Counted from the first letter of the stretch, positions 42,042-50,842 are shown. The stretch: 54,911 nt of DNA from an uncultured Christensenellaceae bacterium (GCA_910588465.1 CAJUOP010000015.1:1-54911); one strand, 5' to 3'. Made by a program: numbers and translations. The notes: generated by a model from the sequence alone, not told the origin.

Positions 42042-43115
42042 ATGGCGGAAAAACAAAGAGAACGCAATCGTTTTAAAAAGAGAAAAACGGCAAAATCTTC
42101 GGCAAAGCGCAAGGCGCCGTTAAAGGCGGTGCACCGCGTTTTGCTGCTGACGGGCATCGTGTTTGCCATGACGGGCTTGGGCATGATGGCGGCGGGCGGA
42201 CTGTGTATCGAGTTCGAAGGCGGCGTGTGGGCGCTCTCGCTGTTTCTCATCGGGCTGCTTGTCGCGTTCGCGGGGATCGTGCTGATCGTCGTGTCCGTTC
42301 CGCTCGAACGGAAATACGCCAAGGCGCGGGGCAAGCGCGGGCGTGCGATCTCGGCGAACAGCTTTGTTATCGGGCGGACGGTCCTCACCTTTTTAAACGA
42401 GGGAATGTACATATGCAAGGGCAGGGAAGAGGTGTTCGAGGAGTGCAAAATCATCGTGCCCTATTCGGCGATCAAGGCGTACAGCACCACAAAGCGCCGC
42501 CGCCCGAATATGTACGGACAGGAGCTCATTTACGTAAAGATGCCCGCCTGCTTTTTAAAGGAGGGCAAGAGCGGGAACGTCGCTTACACCCTGGAAGCGA
42601 ATAAGAAATTCGAACGGCTGCTCGACAAGCACGGCGCGGAGGTGTTCGACACGCGCGGCGAGCCGAGCGCGAGACCCAAGCGCATGAAATCGTTCGAGCT
42701 GAGCGGCTACCGCAGAAAGCGCAGCATGACGGCGTTTTTCGGCTGGGGCGCAACGGTGTTCTGCGCGCTTGCCTTTTTGGGGCTTTGGGTGATCTGCTCG
42801 CGGAGCGCGGTTGCGGGGAGTCTGATCGCCGTGACGGGAGCGCTGACGGGCGCGTTTACCGCCTGCGCGGGATACTTTACCAACAGAGAACGGGTGACGG
42901 TGTGCCACAACGGACTGTATTGGAAGGACGGACTTAGCAACGTTTCGTTCCTCCCCTGGGCGGAGGTTCATTCGGTATCGTGCAAGCCTTGCGGCAACGG
43001 CAATCTGGTCGTGTTCGACTGCGGATATTCCTACCGCGGCATTTGGAACGACAAGGGCTTTTACGAGTTTATTAAAGAGAAGTTCCCCGAAAAGTGCGAG
43101 GGATCGGATGAATAA
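42042..43115 (+). CDS. Tandem membrane protein paralog 3 (unknown family)
   Basis: 357 residues. A strongly basic N-terminus (about 1-28) precedes helices at about 31-54 and 62-86. A soluble domain follows with NSFVIGRTVLTFLNEGMYIC, IIVPYSAIKAYST and MPACFLKEGK, then helices at about 232-282 and a PH-like domain with CHNGLYWKDG, SFLPWAEVHSVS and the C-terminal EKFPEKCEG. ATG 42042 comes one base after paralog 2's TAA. Its end overlaps the DUF1653 gene start by eight bases, tying the triplet to the mcsA-mcsB-clpC transcript. Confidence 0.75.
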   Translation: MAEKQRERNRFKKRKTAKSSAKRKAPLKAVHRVLLLTGIVFAMTGLGMMAAGGLCIEFEGGVWALSLFLIGLLVAFAGIVLIVVSVPLERKYAKARGKRGRAISANSFVIGRTVLTFLNEGMYICKGREEVFEECKIIVPYSAIKAYSTTKRRRPNMYGQELIYVKMPACFLKEGKSGNVAYTLEANKKFERLLDKHGAEVFDTRGEPSARPKRMKSFELSGYRRKRSMTAFFGWGATVFCALAFLGLWVICSRSAVAGSLIAVTGALTGAFTACAGYFTNRERVTVCHNGLYWKDGLSNVSFLPWAEVHSVSCKPCGNGNLVVFDCGYSYRGIWNDKGFYEFIKEKFPEKCEGSDE

Positions 43116-43338
43116 CACGTTAAAGGTGCACGGCGTTTACCGCCATTTCAAGGGCGGATATTACTACGTAGAGGGCGTGGCGACGGACAGCGAAACGGGC
43201 GAACAAATGGCGGTGTACCGTCAGCTCTACGGCGAGCGAACCCTTTACGTGCGTCCGCTGGATATGTTTTTGTCCGAAACGGATACGGAAAAATATCCCG
43301 ATTGCGGGCAGCGTTTCCGCTTCGAGCTTGTGCACTGA
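43108..43338 (+). CDS. DUF1653 domain protein
   Basis: A 76-residue protein of the small DUF1653 family: VHGVYRHFKGGYYYVEGVA, MAVYRQLYG..TLYVRPLDMFL and FRFELV match the family's compact beta fold. Function is unknown. It overlaps the end of paralog 3 and precedes mcsA by 24 bases, so it is part of the long operon. Confidence 0.88.
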   Translation: MNNTLKVHGVYRHFKGGYYYVEGVATDSETGEQMAVYRQLYGERTLYVRPLDMFLSETDTEKYPDCGQRFRFELVH

Positions 43339-43362
43339 CGGAAGGCTTTGGGGGAGAGAGAT

Positions 43363-43848
43363 ATGATTTGCGACGCGTGCGGGAGAGATTGCGCGAAAAT
43401 TTACAGGGTCGAAACGGAAGGGCGGACGGCGGAGGTGACCGTGTGCCCCGATTGCTATCGCAAGCTGTATACCGCGCGGGAGGAAAAGTTCGGTTTTTTA
43501 AACGGAACGGAGGAACGCGGGAAAAAGGTCTGTCCCGCCTGCGGAACGCGCTACGAGGAGTTCGAAAACACGGGGCTTTTGGGCTGCGCGGACTGTTATA
43601 AAACCTTTCGTGCGGAGATTCTTCCTACCGTGCGCTATATTCAGTGGGGCGTGCAGCACAAGGGGGATCTGCCCAGCAAGATCGCCGAAACGCGGTACGA
43701 CATGGTGCGCGAGCTCGTTACCGAGCAGAACGCGCTGCAAACGGAGGTCACGCACGCGCTGAAAGCAAAGGATTTTAACAGGGCGGAACAATTAAAGCGC
43801 AGGATCGCCGAGATCAAGAATATTTTAAACGGAGGGGAGAACGTATGA
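43363..43848 (+). CDS. mcsA: McsA, activator of protein arginine kinase
   Basis: 161 residues. Two zinc-type Cys clusters are visible (CDACGRDC ... CPDCYRKLY, then CPACGTRYEEFENTGLLGCADCYKTF), followed by a C-terminal UVR coiled motif (LKAKDFNRAEQLKRRIAEIK). This is the McsA pattern: it binds metal and activates McsB, which marks damaged proteins for ClpCP. GGAGAG precedes ATG 43363. The stop overlaps the mcsB start (ATGA). CtsR, which usually heads this operon, is absent. Confidence 0.94.
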   Translation: MICDACGRDCAKIYRVETEGRTAEVTVCPDCYRKLYTAREEKFGFLNGTEERGKKVCPACGTRYEEFENTGLLGCADCYKTFRAEILPTVRYIQWGVQHKGDLPSKIAETRYDMVRELVTEQNALQTEVTHALKAKDFNRAEQLKRRIAEIKNILNGGENV

Positions 43849-44912
43849 CGGGCGACGTATTGGAAGGCGTGCAAAGCGTCGCGGTTTCCACGCGGATGCG
43901 TCTTGCGAGGAATTTTGCCGATTATCCCTTCCCGCGCAGGCTCCTGCGCGACCCGCACGCCAAGGAGCAGGCGCAGGAGATCGTGCAGCTTGTCTCCGCC
44001 GAGCTGAACGCGGTAGAGGCGTTCGTGCTCTATCAGATGGACAGCGTTTCGGACGTGACTGCGGCGTATCTTACCGAGCGCAACCTCATCAGCCGCGAGC
44101 TGATCAAAAACGATAAAATCTCCGCCGCGCTCATCAGCGAGGATCAGAGCATTTCGGTCATGCTGAACGAAGAGGACCACCTGCGCGAGCAATATTTTAC
44201 GAGCGGCTTTCATTTGAAAAAAGCGTACGAACGCATTTGCGGGATCGACGAGATCATATCCAGCTCCATTCCCTTTGCGTACGACGAAACGCTGGGGTAT
44301 CTTACCGCCTGTCCCACCAATCTCGGCACGGGTCTGCGCGCTTCCGTCATGCTGTTTTTGCCCGCCGTTTCGCGGCGCGGGCTGATATGGCGGCTCCCCG
44401 CCGTGCTCACTCCGGGCGGGTTTACGATGCGCGGTTCCTCGGGCGAGGGCAGCGGCTCGGAGGGGGATATGTATCAGGTAAGCAACGAAATGACGTTGGG
44501 GCTGTCGGAGCCCGAAATATTAGAGCTGATGAAAAGCGCGGTCATGACCATTGCGGAAATGGAAGTGAACGAACGCAAGCGGATGCGGGCGGAGGGCGGC
44601 TCTGCGCTGCGCGACGGGCTTTTGCGCTCGTTCGGGCTGTTGGCGAACTGCGCGCGTATCGACCTGCGGGAGCTGATCCAGCGCACCGCCGATGCAAAGC
44701 TTGCCATTGCGCTGGGCTTTTTGCAGGGGTCGAAGCGGGGGGAGGAGCTCATGCTTGCGCTGGACGAAATGCTCGTCGCGCTCCGTCCCGCCAACATCAA
44801 CCGTCTGAACGGGCGGGAGCTCTCGGAAGAGGAACAAAACGAGTTTCGCGCGGCGCGCGCGGGCGAAACCGTTTACGGCTTAAAAATTTGCAGCACGTCC
44901 TTCGAGGCGTAG
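43845..44912 (+). CDS. mcsB: Protein arginine kinase McsB
   Basis: 355 residues of the phosphagen-kinase-like family that phosphorylates arginine residues on proteins as a degradation tag. Nucleotide-binding arginines and motifs are present: VSTRMRLARNFADYPFP, NEEDHLREQYF, CPTNLGTGLRASV, and the flexible loop RGSSGEGSGSEGDMYQVSN. Length is normal. ATG 43845 overlaps mcsA, and clpC follows nine bases after the stop, so substrate tagging and unfolding are made together. Confidence 0.96.
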   Translation: MTGDVLEGVQSVAVSTRMRLARNFADYPFPRRLLRDPHAKEQAQEIVQLVSAELNAVEAFVLYQMDSVSDVTAAYLTERNLISRELIKNDKISAALISEDQSISVMLNEEDHLREQYFTSGFHLKKAYERICGIDEIISSSIPFAYDETLGYLTACPTNLGTGLRASVMLFLPAVSRRGLIWRLPAVLTPGGFTMRGSSGEGSGSEGDMYQVSNEMTLGLSEPEILELMKSAVMTIAEMEVNERKRMRAEGGSALRDGLLRSFGLLANCARIDLRELIQRTADAKLAIALGFLQGSKRGEELMLALDEMLVALRPANINRLNGRELSEEEQNEFRAARAGETVYGLKICSTSFEA

Positions 44913-44921
44913 GGAGAGAAG

Positions 44922-47414
44922 ATGGATTTTTCTAATTGTTCCGACCATTTTAAACAGGTGATCGAGTTTTCGGACATGGCGGCGGATAAGTACCGCACTT
45001 TTTATATCGGAAGCGAGCATATCGTGCTGGGAATGCTGGGTGTTCCCGAGAGCGCGGCGGGCAGACTGTTGGCGGAAGCGGGAGTGTCCGCGCCCGAATA
45101 CGAGAATTATTTTAAGCGGATCATCAACCATAACGCCGCCACGAAGCGCGACTTTACGCCCAATACAAAAAAGATGTTCGAGCTGGCGAACGAATTCGCC
45201 TGTTCGGGCGGGACGCTCGTTACGGGCACGGAGCATTTGCTTTGCGCGGTGCTCAGCTTCGACGAGAGCTACGCGGTTCAGATTTTGCAGGGGCTGGGCG
45301 TGGATCTCGACGCGCTCGCGGAGCGCACCGAGGAGATGATCGGTCCCTTTCAGGACGACTCTTCCGAAAAGCGGCAGACGGAGAAAAAGACGGAGCGCGC
45401 GGCGCTGTCCGAACGCCTGCCGAAGTCCGACCGCGCGCAAAAGTCGGAGCCGTCCGCGGACGACGAGCTGCTCGCCTACGGCGTGGATCTGACGAAGAAG
45501 GCGCGGGAGGGCAAGCTCGATCCCGTGATCGGCAGAAGAAAAGAGATCGAAAAGGTGATCCAGATTTTATCCCGCCGCACCAAGAACAATCCCGTGCTGA
45601 TCGGCGAGCCCGGCGTAGGGAAAAGCGCGGTGGTCGAGGGGTTGGCGCAGTGCATCGTCTCGGGCGAGGTGCCCGACCTGTTGCGCGGAAAAATGGTGTT
45701 TTCGCTCAATTTGACCTCGCTTTTGGCGGGCGCGCGCTACCGCGGGGACTTCGAGGAGCGGCTGAAAAATTTGGTGGACGAGATCACGCGGAATAAAGAG
45801 ATTATTCTGTTCATCGACGAAATTCACATGATCGTGGGGGCGGGCTCCTCGACGGACGGCAATATGGACGCCTCCAACATTTTAAAGCCTATGCTTGCCC
45901 GCGGGGAATTGCAGACGGTGGGCGCCACCACGCTGGAAGAATACCGCAAGTTTATCGAGAAGGATTCCGCGTTGGAGCGCAGATTTACTCCCGTTACCGT
46001 GGAGCAGCCGAGCGTGGAAGATACCGTCGTGATCTTGCAGGGCTTAAAGGACAAATACGAGGCGCACCACGGGGTTGCGGTTACGGACGAGGCGATCGAG
46101 GCGGCGGCGAAGTTTTCCGACCGCTACATTACCGATCGCTTTTTGCCCGATAAGGCGATCGACTTGATCGACGAAGCGGCTTCGCGCGCAAGATTGAACG
46201 CTTATAACGGACCGAGCGAGCTGCACGAGTTGGAGGATAAGCTCGCCCGATTGAAGATAGATCAGGAAAAAGCCGTGAACAGGTGGGGGGATTTTATGCG
46301 CGCGGCGGAGCTGAAAAAGGAGATCGAGAGCATTTCCGCCCGCGTGGACGAATTGCGCAGGCAGTGGAAGGAAAAGCGCACGGGAATGCACCTCTCCATC
46401 GGAACGGAGGAGATCGCGGAGATCGTAAGCAGCTGGACGGGGGTCCCCGTGTTGAAGATGACGGAGGCGGAGAGCGAACGGCTGATTCATTTGGAGGAGG
46501 AGCTGCACGGGCGCATCGTGGGGCAGGACGAGGCGATAAGCGCCGTATCCAAGGCGATCCGCAGGGCGCGCGCGGGATTAAAGGACCCGAATAAGCCGAT
46601 CGGCTCGTTCATCTTTGTGGGACCTACGGGCGTGGGCAAGACCGATTTGTGCAAGGCGCTCGCCGAGAGTATGTTCGGCGACGAGCGGCTGATGGTGCGG
46701 CTGGATATGTCCGAATATATGGAAAAATTTTCGGTGAGCAAGCTGATCGGCGCGCCTCCCGGCTACGTGGGCTACGACGACAATCAGGGCGGACAGCTTA
46801 CCGAGCGTATTCGCCGCAAGCCCTATTCGGTGGTGCTGTTCGACGAAATCGAAAAGGCGCACCCCGACGTGTTTAATGTCCTGTTGCAAATTTTGGACGA
46901 CGGCAGACTGACCGATTCCCGCGGGCGGGTGGTTTCGTTTAAAAACACCGTGCTTATCATGACCTCCAACGTGGGCGCGCACGAGGTAAAGGACGTCGCG
47001 ACGCTCGGGTTTTATTCCAAAACCGAACAAAGCGAATACGAGGAGATGAAAAACCGCATCGACGAGGCGTTAAAGGCGCAGTTCAAGCCCGAGTTTTTAA
47101 ACCGTTTGGACGACGTGATCATATTCCACCGCCTCTCCAAAGAGGACGCGGCGAAGATCTGTGAAAAAATCATAGACGGGCTGCAACGGCGGCTGAGCGA
47201 GCGCGAGATAGAAGTGAAAGTGAGCACCCGCGCCAAAAATCTGTTGGTGGAAAAGGGTTACAGCGAGGAGTTCGGCGCGCGCCCGTTAAAACGCACCGTG
47301 CAAAGGCTGATCGAGGACAGACTTTCGGAAGAGATCCTGCTCGGGAACGCTTCGGCGGGACGGACGATCATCGTAGACGAGCAGGACGGCGAGCTGGTCT
47401 TTTCGGAAGAGTAA
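44922..47414 (+). CDS. clpC: ClpC, AAA+ unfoldase of the ClpCP protease
   Basis: 830 residues. The N-terminal Clp_N domain (about 1-145) precedes AAA domain 1 (Walker A GEPGVGKS near 229), a middle coiled region containing DFMRAAELKKEIE, and AAA domain 2 (Walker A GPTGVGKT near 567, VLFDEIEKAHPDVFNVLLQILDDG). The C-terminal D2-small domain has GARPLKRTVQR. It unfolds McsB-tagged proteins for ClpP, which is not in the window. The 830-residue length fits ClpC. A strong terminator follows. Confidence 0.96.
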   Translation: MDFSNCSDHFKQVIEFSDMAADKYRTFYIGSEHIVLGMLGVPESAAGRLLAEAGVSAPEYENYFKRIINHNAATKRDFTPNTKKMFELANEFACSGGTLVTGTEHLLCAVLSFDESYAVQILQGLGVDLDALAERTEEMIGPFQDDSSEKRQTEKKTERAALSERLPKSDRAQKSEPSADDELLAYGVDLTKKAREGKLDPVIGRRKEIEKVIQILSRRTKNNPVLIGEPGVGKSAVVEGLAQCIVSGEVPDLLRGKMVFSLNLTSLLAGARYRGDFEERLKNLVDEITRNKEIILFIDEIHMIVGAGSSTDGNMDASNILKPMLARGELQTVGATTLEEYRKFIEKDSALERRFTPVTVEQPSVEDTVVILQGLKDKYEAHHGVAVTDEAIEAAAKFSDRYITDRFLPDKAIDLIDEAASRARLNAYNGPSELHELEDKLARLKIDQEKAVNRWGDFMRAAELKKEIESISARVDELRRQWKEKRTGMHLSIGTEEIAEIVSSWTGVPVLKMTEAESERLIHLEEELHGRIVGQDEAISAVSKAIRRARAGLKDPNKPIGSFIFVGPTGVGKTDLCKALAESMFGDERLMVRLDMSEYMEKFSVSKLIGAPPGYVGYDDNQGGQLTERIRRKPYSVVLFDEIEKAHPDVFNVLLQILDDGRLTDSRGRVVSFKNTVLIMTSNVGAHEVKDVATLGFYSKTEQSEYEEMKNRIDEALKAQFKPEFLNRLDDVIIFHRLSKEDAAKICEKIIDGLQRRLSEREIEVKVSTRAKNLLVEKGYSEEFGARPLKRTVQRLIEDRLSEEILLGNASAGRTIIVDEQDGELVFSEE

Positions 47415-47438
47415 ATTTTAAAATGCAGGATAATTTTT

Positions 47439-47478
47439 AAGGGGCGGCGGAAATAAATTCCGCCGCCCCTTATCGTTA
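47439..47478. terminator. Bidirectional terminator between clpC and ung
   Basis: 14-bp perfect stem (47439-47452 with 47458-47471), loop ATAAA, followed by ATCGTTATTTTTTT on the plus strand. The minus strand has TTAAAAATTATCC beyond the hairpin, a weaker signal. Confidence 0.9.
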
Positions 47479-47483
47479 TTTTT

Positions 47484-48146
47484 TTACAGCTCCCAGTCGA
47501 TGGGCGCAATGCCGTGCGCGGTCAAATATTCGTTGGTCTTGGAATAGTGCCGACAGCCGAAAAATCCGTTGTACGCCGAGAGGGGCGAGGGGTGCGCGCA
47601 CTCTAAAATAAGATGCTTGCTTTTGTCGATGAGCGGCACCTTTCTGCGCGCGTTGCCGCCCCAGAGCAGAAACACAAGATTGCGTTTTTGTTCGCTCAGC
47701 AGCGAAATCACGGAATCGGTAAACCAGCTCCACCCGCAGTTTGCGTGCGAGTTTGCCTGATGTGCGCGCACAGTAAGCGCGGTGTTCATTAACAGCACGC
47801 CCTCGTGCGCCCACTTGGTCAGGTTGCCGCTTTCGGGCGGGTCGTAGCCCAGATCCGCCTTTAATTCCTTTAACATATTTTCCAGCGACGGGGGCTTTTG
47901 CACGCCGTCCTTTACCGAGAAGCAGAGCCCGTGCGCCTGCCCCTCGTTGTGGTAGGGGTCCTGCCCCAACAGCACAACCTTAACGCTTTGAAAGGGCGTA
48001 AACCGAAAGCAATTGAAAATATCATACATATCGGGATAGATCACGTGTTCGGAATATTCGCGCTTTAAAAACGCCCTTATCTGCAAATACCGCTCGTCCG
48101 CAAACAGAGGCGCGAGCGGCTCTTTCCAATCGCCCAAATCAATCAT
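47484..48146 (-). CDS. ung: Uracil-DNA glycosylase
   Basis: Family 1 UDG removing uracil from DNA. 220 residues. The catalytic water-activating motif is VVLLGQDPYHNEGQAHGLCFSV (Asp in GQDPYH). GVLLMNTALTV follows, and the His of the leucine-loop region is in HPSPLSAYNGFFGC. ATG 48146 overlaps the luxS stop (ATGA), so an upstream in-frame start at 48224 is unnecessary. It is the last gene of a five-gene minus-strand operon; joining DNA repair to SAH recycling seems incidental. Confidence 0.96.
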   Translation of the reverse strand: MIDLGDWKEPLAPLFADERYLQIRAFLKREYSEHVIYPDMYDIFNCFRFTPFQSVKVVLLGQDPYHNEGQAHGLCFSVKDGVQKPPSLENMLKELKADLGYDPPESGNLTKWAHEGVLLMNTALTVRAHQANSHANCGWSWFTDSVISLLSEQKRNLVFLLWGGNARRKVPLIDKSKHLILECAHPSPLSAYNGFFGCRHYSKTNEYLTAHGIAPIDWEL

Positions 48147-48571
48147 AAATTCACCAAAACCGTAAGATATTCTTTTAATTCGCGTTTCGCTTCCGCAAGG
48201 TCGTGTTCGAGGTAATTCCCGCACTCCTCGCGTTTGCTCCCCGGAATTTCGTCCAGCGAGACGGCAACGGCAACCGCGCCCTTTAACAGCTCTTTCACGC
48301 GGTCGCAGCTTAAATTGCGGGTCAGCAGATAAAAGCCCGTGCGGCAGCCCATGGGTCCGAAGTAAACGATATTTTCCTTCTCGCGGCTGTTGCGCAGCAC
48401 GGTTGCGAGCAGATGCTCGATCGTATGCAGCGCCTTGGGCGAGATATAGTCTCCGCCGTTGGGCTTTTTAAAGCGCAGATCGAAGGTGGTTATCCCGTTT
48501 TCGTCCGTCTGCGCGTGCAGTCCCACGGGAAGCGTATCGTGATTTTTCTGAAAGGAAGGGATCTTTTCCAT
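48143..48571 (-). CDS. luxS: S-ribosylhomocysteine lyase
   Basis: Splits S-ribosylhomocysteine into homocysteine and DPD, the precursor of AI-2. 142 residues. Metal ligands His49 and His53 (HTIEH) and Cys117 (REECGNY) are present, as is FGPMGCRTGFYLL. ATG 48571 overlaps the mtnN stop (TAATG) and GGAG lies eight bases upstream; a GTG three codons earlier is a weaker start. With mtnN next door, the two steps of SAH detoxification are translated together. Confidence 0.97.
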   Translation of the reverse strand: MEKIPSFQKNHDTLPVGLHAQTDENGITTFDLRFKKPNGGDYISPKALHTIEHLLATVLRNSREKENIVYFGPMGCRTGFYLLTRNLSCDRVKELLKGAVAVAVSLDEIPGSKREECGNYLEHDLAEAKRELKEYLTVLVNL

Positions 48572-49224
48572 TACAGACACTCCAAAATCTTTTGCATATT
48601 CGCGCGCAGATTTTCACAGGCGCGCGCGGTGTTTTGCGTAAACTGTTCGGTGGTGCTGCCCATGCCGTACACGTCCGAAATCGCCTTTACGCTCGTAAAA
48701 GGAACGCCTGCGTTTTTGCACACCTGCGCAATTGCGCCCGCTTCCATTTCGCGGACGTCGCAGCCCAGCTCGAGAAGCAGCGCGTGGTCGGTCGGGGAGT
48801 CGTTAAAGCGGTCGCCCGTGCCGAGCGCGCGGAGGGGGAGGTTAAGCGCTTCGGGCACAAACAGTGGCAAAAAATTTTCCGTTTCGCCGTCCAGCGTGCC
48901 GATTTTTCCGCCCTCCAGCTGGGTAATGTCGAAGTCGTATTGCACGGCTTTTTCCATCAGATATACGCCGCCCACCTCGGTGTTGCCGTGCAGTCCGCCC
49001 GCCACGCCGAAGTTAAGCACCTTTTCCGCGCCCATAGAAAGGACGATCGCAGCGCCCGTCGCCGCGTTTACCTTTCCCACGCCGCACTCCACCAGCACGA
49101 TTTCTATGCCGAACGCCCTGCCGCGGGAAACGGACTTTCCGAGCACCTCGGTTTTTTCGATAATCTCCGTTTGAGAAAGCAGAGCGTTCGCTTCCGCGTC
49201 GAACGCGATGACGCAGCCGATCAT
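48571..49224 (-). CDS. mtnN: 5'-methylthioadenosine/S-adenosylhomocysteine nucleosidase
   Basis: Hydrolyses SAH and MTA to adenine plus the ribosyl thioether, feeding LuxS. 217 residues. Motifs are IGCVIAFDAEANAL (general-acid Glu region), ECGVGKVNAATGAAI, FGVAGGLHG, CDVREMEAGAIAQVC and VKAISDVYGMG (catalytic Asp in SD). The ATG at 49224 overlaps the upstream membrane-protein stop (ATGA). It belongs to the same transcript as luxS. Confidence 0.96.
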   Translation of the reverse strand: MIGCVIAFDAEANALLSQTEIIEKTEVLGKSVSRGRAFGIEIVLVECGVGKVNAATGAAIVLSMGAEKVLNFGVAGGLHGNTEVGGVYLMEKAVQYDFDITQLEGGKIGTLDGETENFLPLFVPEALNLPLRALGTGDRFNDSPTDHALLLELGCDVREMEAGAIAQVCKNAGVPFTSVKAISDVYGMGSTTEQFTQNTARACENLRANMQKILECL

Positions 49225-49976
49225 AATGATTGTTCCTCCGTATTTTTATTTAACTCTTGGGTGGCAGGCAGGTTTATAATGGCAAGCCCGCCCCTGGTTT
49301 CGGCGGCGACCCGCGCGCCCGCCTCGAAGCGGGTTTCCTGCATAGCCGTATATTCTTTGCCCTCGATTTCTAAGGTGATAATGTAACGCCTGTTTTCTTC
49401 GGGGCAGTCCTGCGAGTTGGGCGAGAGCAGACATTCTTTTACAATGCCGACGCGATATGCGTTTTCGCCGTTCGTTTCCGTATTTGCCGCAGGCGTTTGA
49501 GCGTTCGGGATGACCGAGTGAAATAAAAATTTAATGACCGCGCCGAATGTAAAAACAAACGTAGACAAGCCGAAGACCGTCAAGCAAACGGTGCCTATAA
49601 CGAACTGTTGAAAGAACAGGCAGGCGAACCCGCCGAACAGAGCGCTAAGAAGTACGATCATAACCGTCATGCCGAGCGCCACGCGCTTTTTCGGGGAAAG
49701 CTTTTTGCCGAACAGCGACCCTCCGAACAGGTAAAGGGAAACCGAAAAGCTGTCCGTCATATCGAATTCGTGCGGGTTGTCCTTCGCATCCGCGGCCCGA
49801 TAATATTTGACGCCCGCAACGAGTACGGCGACGACTAAATTCAAATAAATTCCGCCGAACAGCAAACCGATTCCCAACCGCTCGATGAGAATATTTTCGT
49901 AGGATGCGCCAAGATATGCGGTGATTCCTGTCGCAATAACCGTAGCGAATAAGAAAAATTGGAATAACCGTTTCAT
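49221..49976 (-). CDS. Membrane protein of the luxS operon, paralog B
   Basis: 251 residues starting MKRLFQFF (49976; ATGA overlap with the stop of paralog A). Four helices are arranged in two pairs (about 7-27, 36-57 and about 105-127, 132-158). A C-terminal soluble domain follows: RRYIITLEIEGKEYTAMQETRFEAGARVAAETRGGLAIINL. It shares layout and motifs with the upstream gene. Family and function are unknown. The overlap with mtnN means all five genes are translationally linked. Confidence 0.75.
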   Translation of the reverse strand: MKRLFQFFLFATVIATGITAYLGASYENILIERLGIGLLFGGIYLNLVVAVLVAGVKYYRAADAKDNPHEFDMTDSFSVSLYLFGGSLFGKKLSPKKRVALGMTVMIVLLSALFGGFACLFFQQFVIGTVCLTVFGLSTFVFTFGAVIKFLFHSVIPNAQTPAANTETNGENAYRVGIVKECLLSPNSQDCPEENRRYIITLEIEGKEYTAMQETRFEAGARVAAETRGGLAIINLPATQELNKNTEEQSL

Positions 49977-50752
49977 GCTTCCCGCTTGCCTTCGTTTTGG
50001 TAACGGCGCGTCTCTGCGGCGTCGATGAGTACGAATCCGGAACGGGGATACAGAGTAACCGCCACGCATTCGCCCGTTTCGAATCGGGTACAAAACTCGG
50101 TCTCGTATCGCTTTCCGTCGATTTCCAACAGATATTTATAACTGTGCGAGGGTTTATCGTTCTTGAAAGCTTCGGGATCCGTAACAGGCGTCCGTTCGAC
50201 GACGACGGCTATTTTCTTTTCGCGCACGCTTTCCTCCGCCGATGCCTGGTTGTGAAGCTTCGGGGCGATGACCGCGCATAAGATTCCGATAAGAATGATC
50301 GCGGCAAAGCAGCCGAAGCAGACGTACGCGGCGGTCAACTGATTAAAAAACATTAAAATCAAGCCTGCGAACACGCTTCCGAGCGTCGAGGACAAAAACA
50401 GGATGCTCAGCGCTTTTGTTTTTTTCGAAGCTTTACGATAGCCGTGAATGGATTGCGCGATTACTTTTTCCGCCGCGTCGTATTCATTTTCGGGGTAGAC
50501 GGACTCTTCCTCGTTCGATTCCGCGTTTTGTTCCTCGCTTTGGGGCGGCTCCTCCATTTTGTCCGCCGTTTTCTTCGCCCGTACGAACATAATCACAACG
50601 CCGACGACCGCAAGCAAAAAACCTCCGCCGAACAGCAGCCCGATCGCCAGATAGGTAAGAACGGGCAGGTCCAGATAGGAGCCCAAAATAATCATGCCAA
50701 ATAAAAGCAGCGCTACGGCAACGGGGATCAATCTAAGTAAAAAACGTTTCAT
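49973..50752 (-). CDS. Membrane protein of the luxS operon, paralog A
   Basis: 259 residues, first gene of the operon. Two N-terminal helices (about 7-27, 34-57), an acidic linker (about 62-95, EEPPQSEEQNAESNEEES), two further helices (about 112-135, 138-162), and a C-terminal domain with YKYLLEIDGKRYETEFCTRF and VTLYPRSGFVLID. The C-terminal domain is clearly similar to that of paralog B (LEI.GK.Y ... TRFE.G..VA). It may be a small beta barrel with an accessible surface. No Shine-Dalgarno is visible before ATG 50752; the promoter lies unusually close. Confidence 0.75.
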   Translation of the reverse strand: MKRFLLRLIPVAVALLLFGMIILGSYLDLPVLTYLAIGLLFGGGFLLAVVGVVIMFVRAKKTADKMEEPPQSEEQNAESNEEESVYPENEYDAAEKVIAQSIHGYRKASKKTKALSILFLSSTLGSVFAGLILMFFNQLTAAYVCFGCFAAIILIGILCAVIAPKLHNQASAEESVREKKIAVVVERTPVTDPEAFKNDKPSHSYKYLLEIDGKRYETEFCTRFETGECVAVTLYPRSGFVLIDAAETRRYQNEGKREA

Positions 50753-50760
50753 ATACGGAT

Positions 50761-50789
50761 ATTATAACAATTTTTTGTTAAGTTTGCAA
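50761..50789 (-). promoter_or_regulatory. Promoter of the luxS operon
   Basis: Minus-strand TTGCAA (50789-50784), 17-bp spacer, TATAAT (50766-50761). ATG 50752 begins after an eight-base gap, so the leader would be only one to three bases. Confidence 0.75.
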
Positions 50790-50842
50790 GCCGTTGAATA
50801 CTTTTTATTCGGTTGGAAATAAATTTTGTAAAAGGAGGATGT

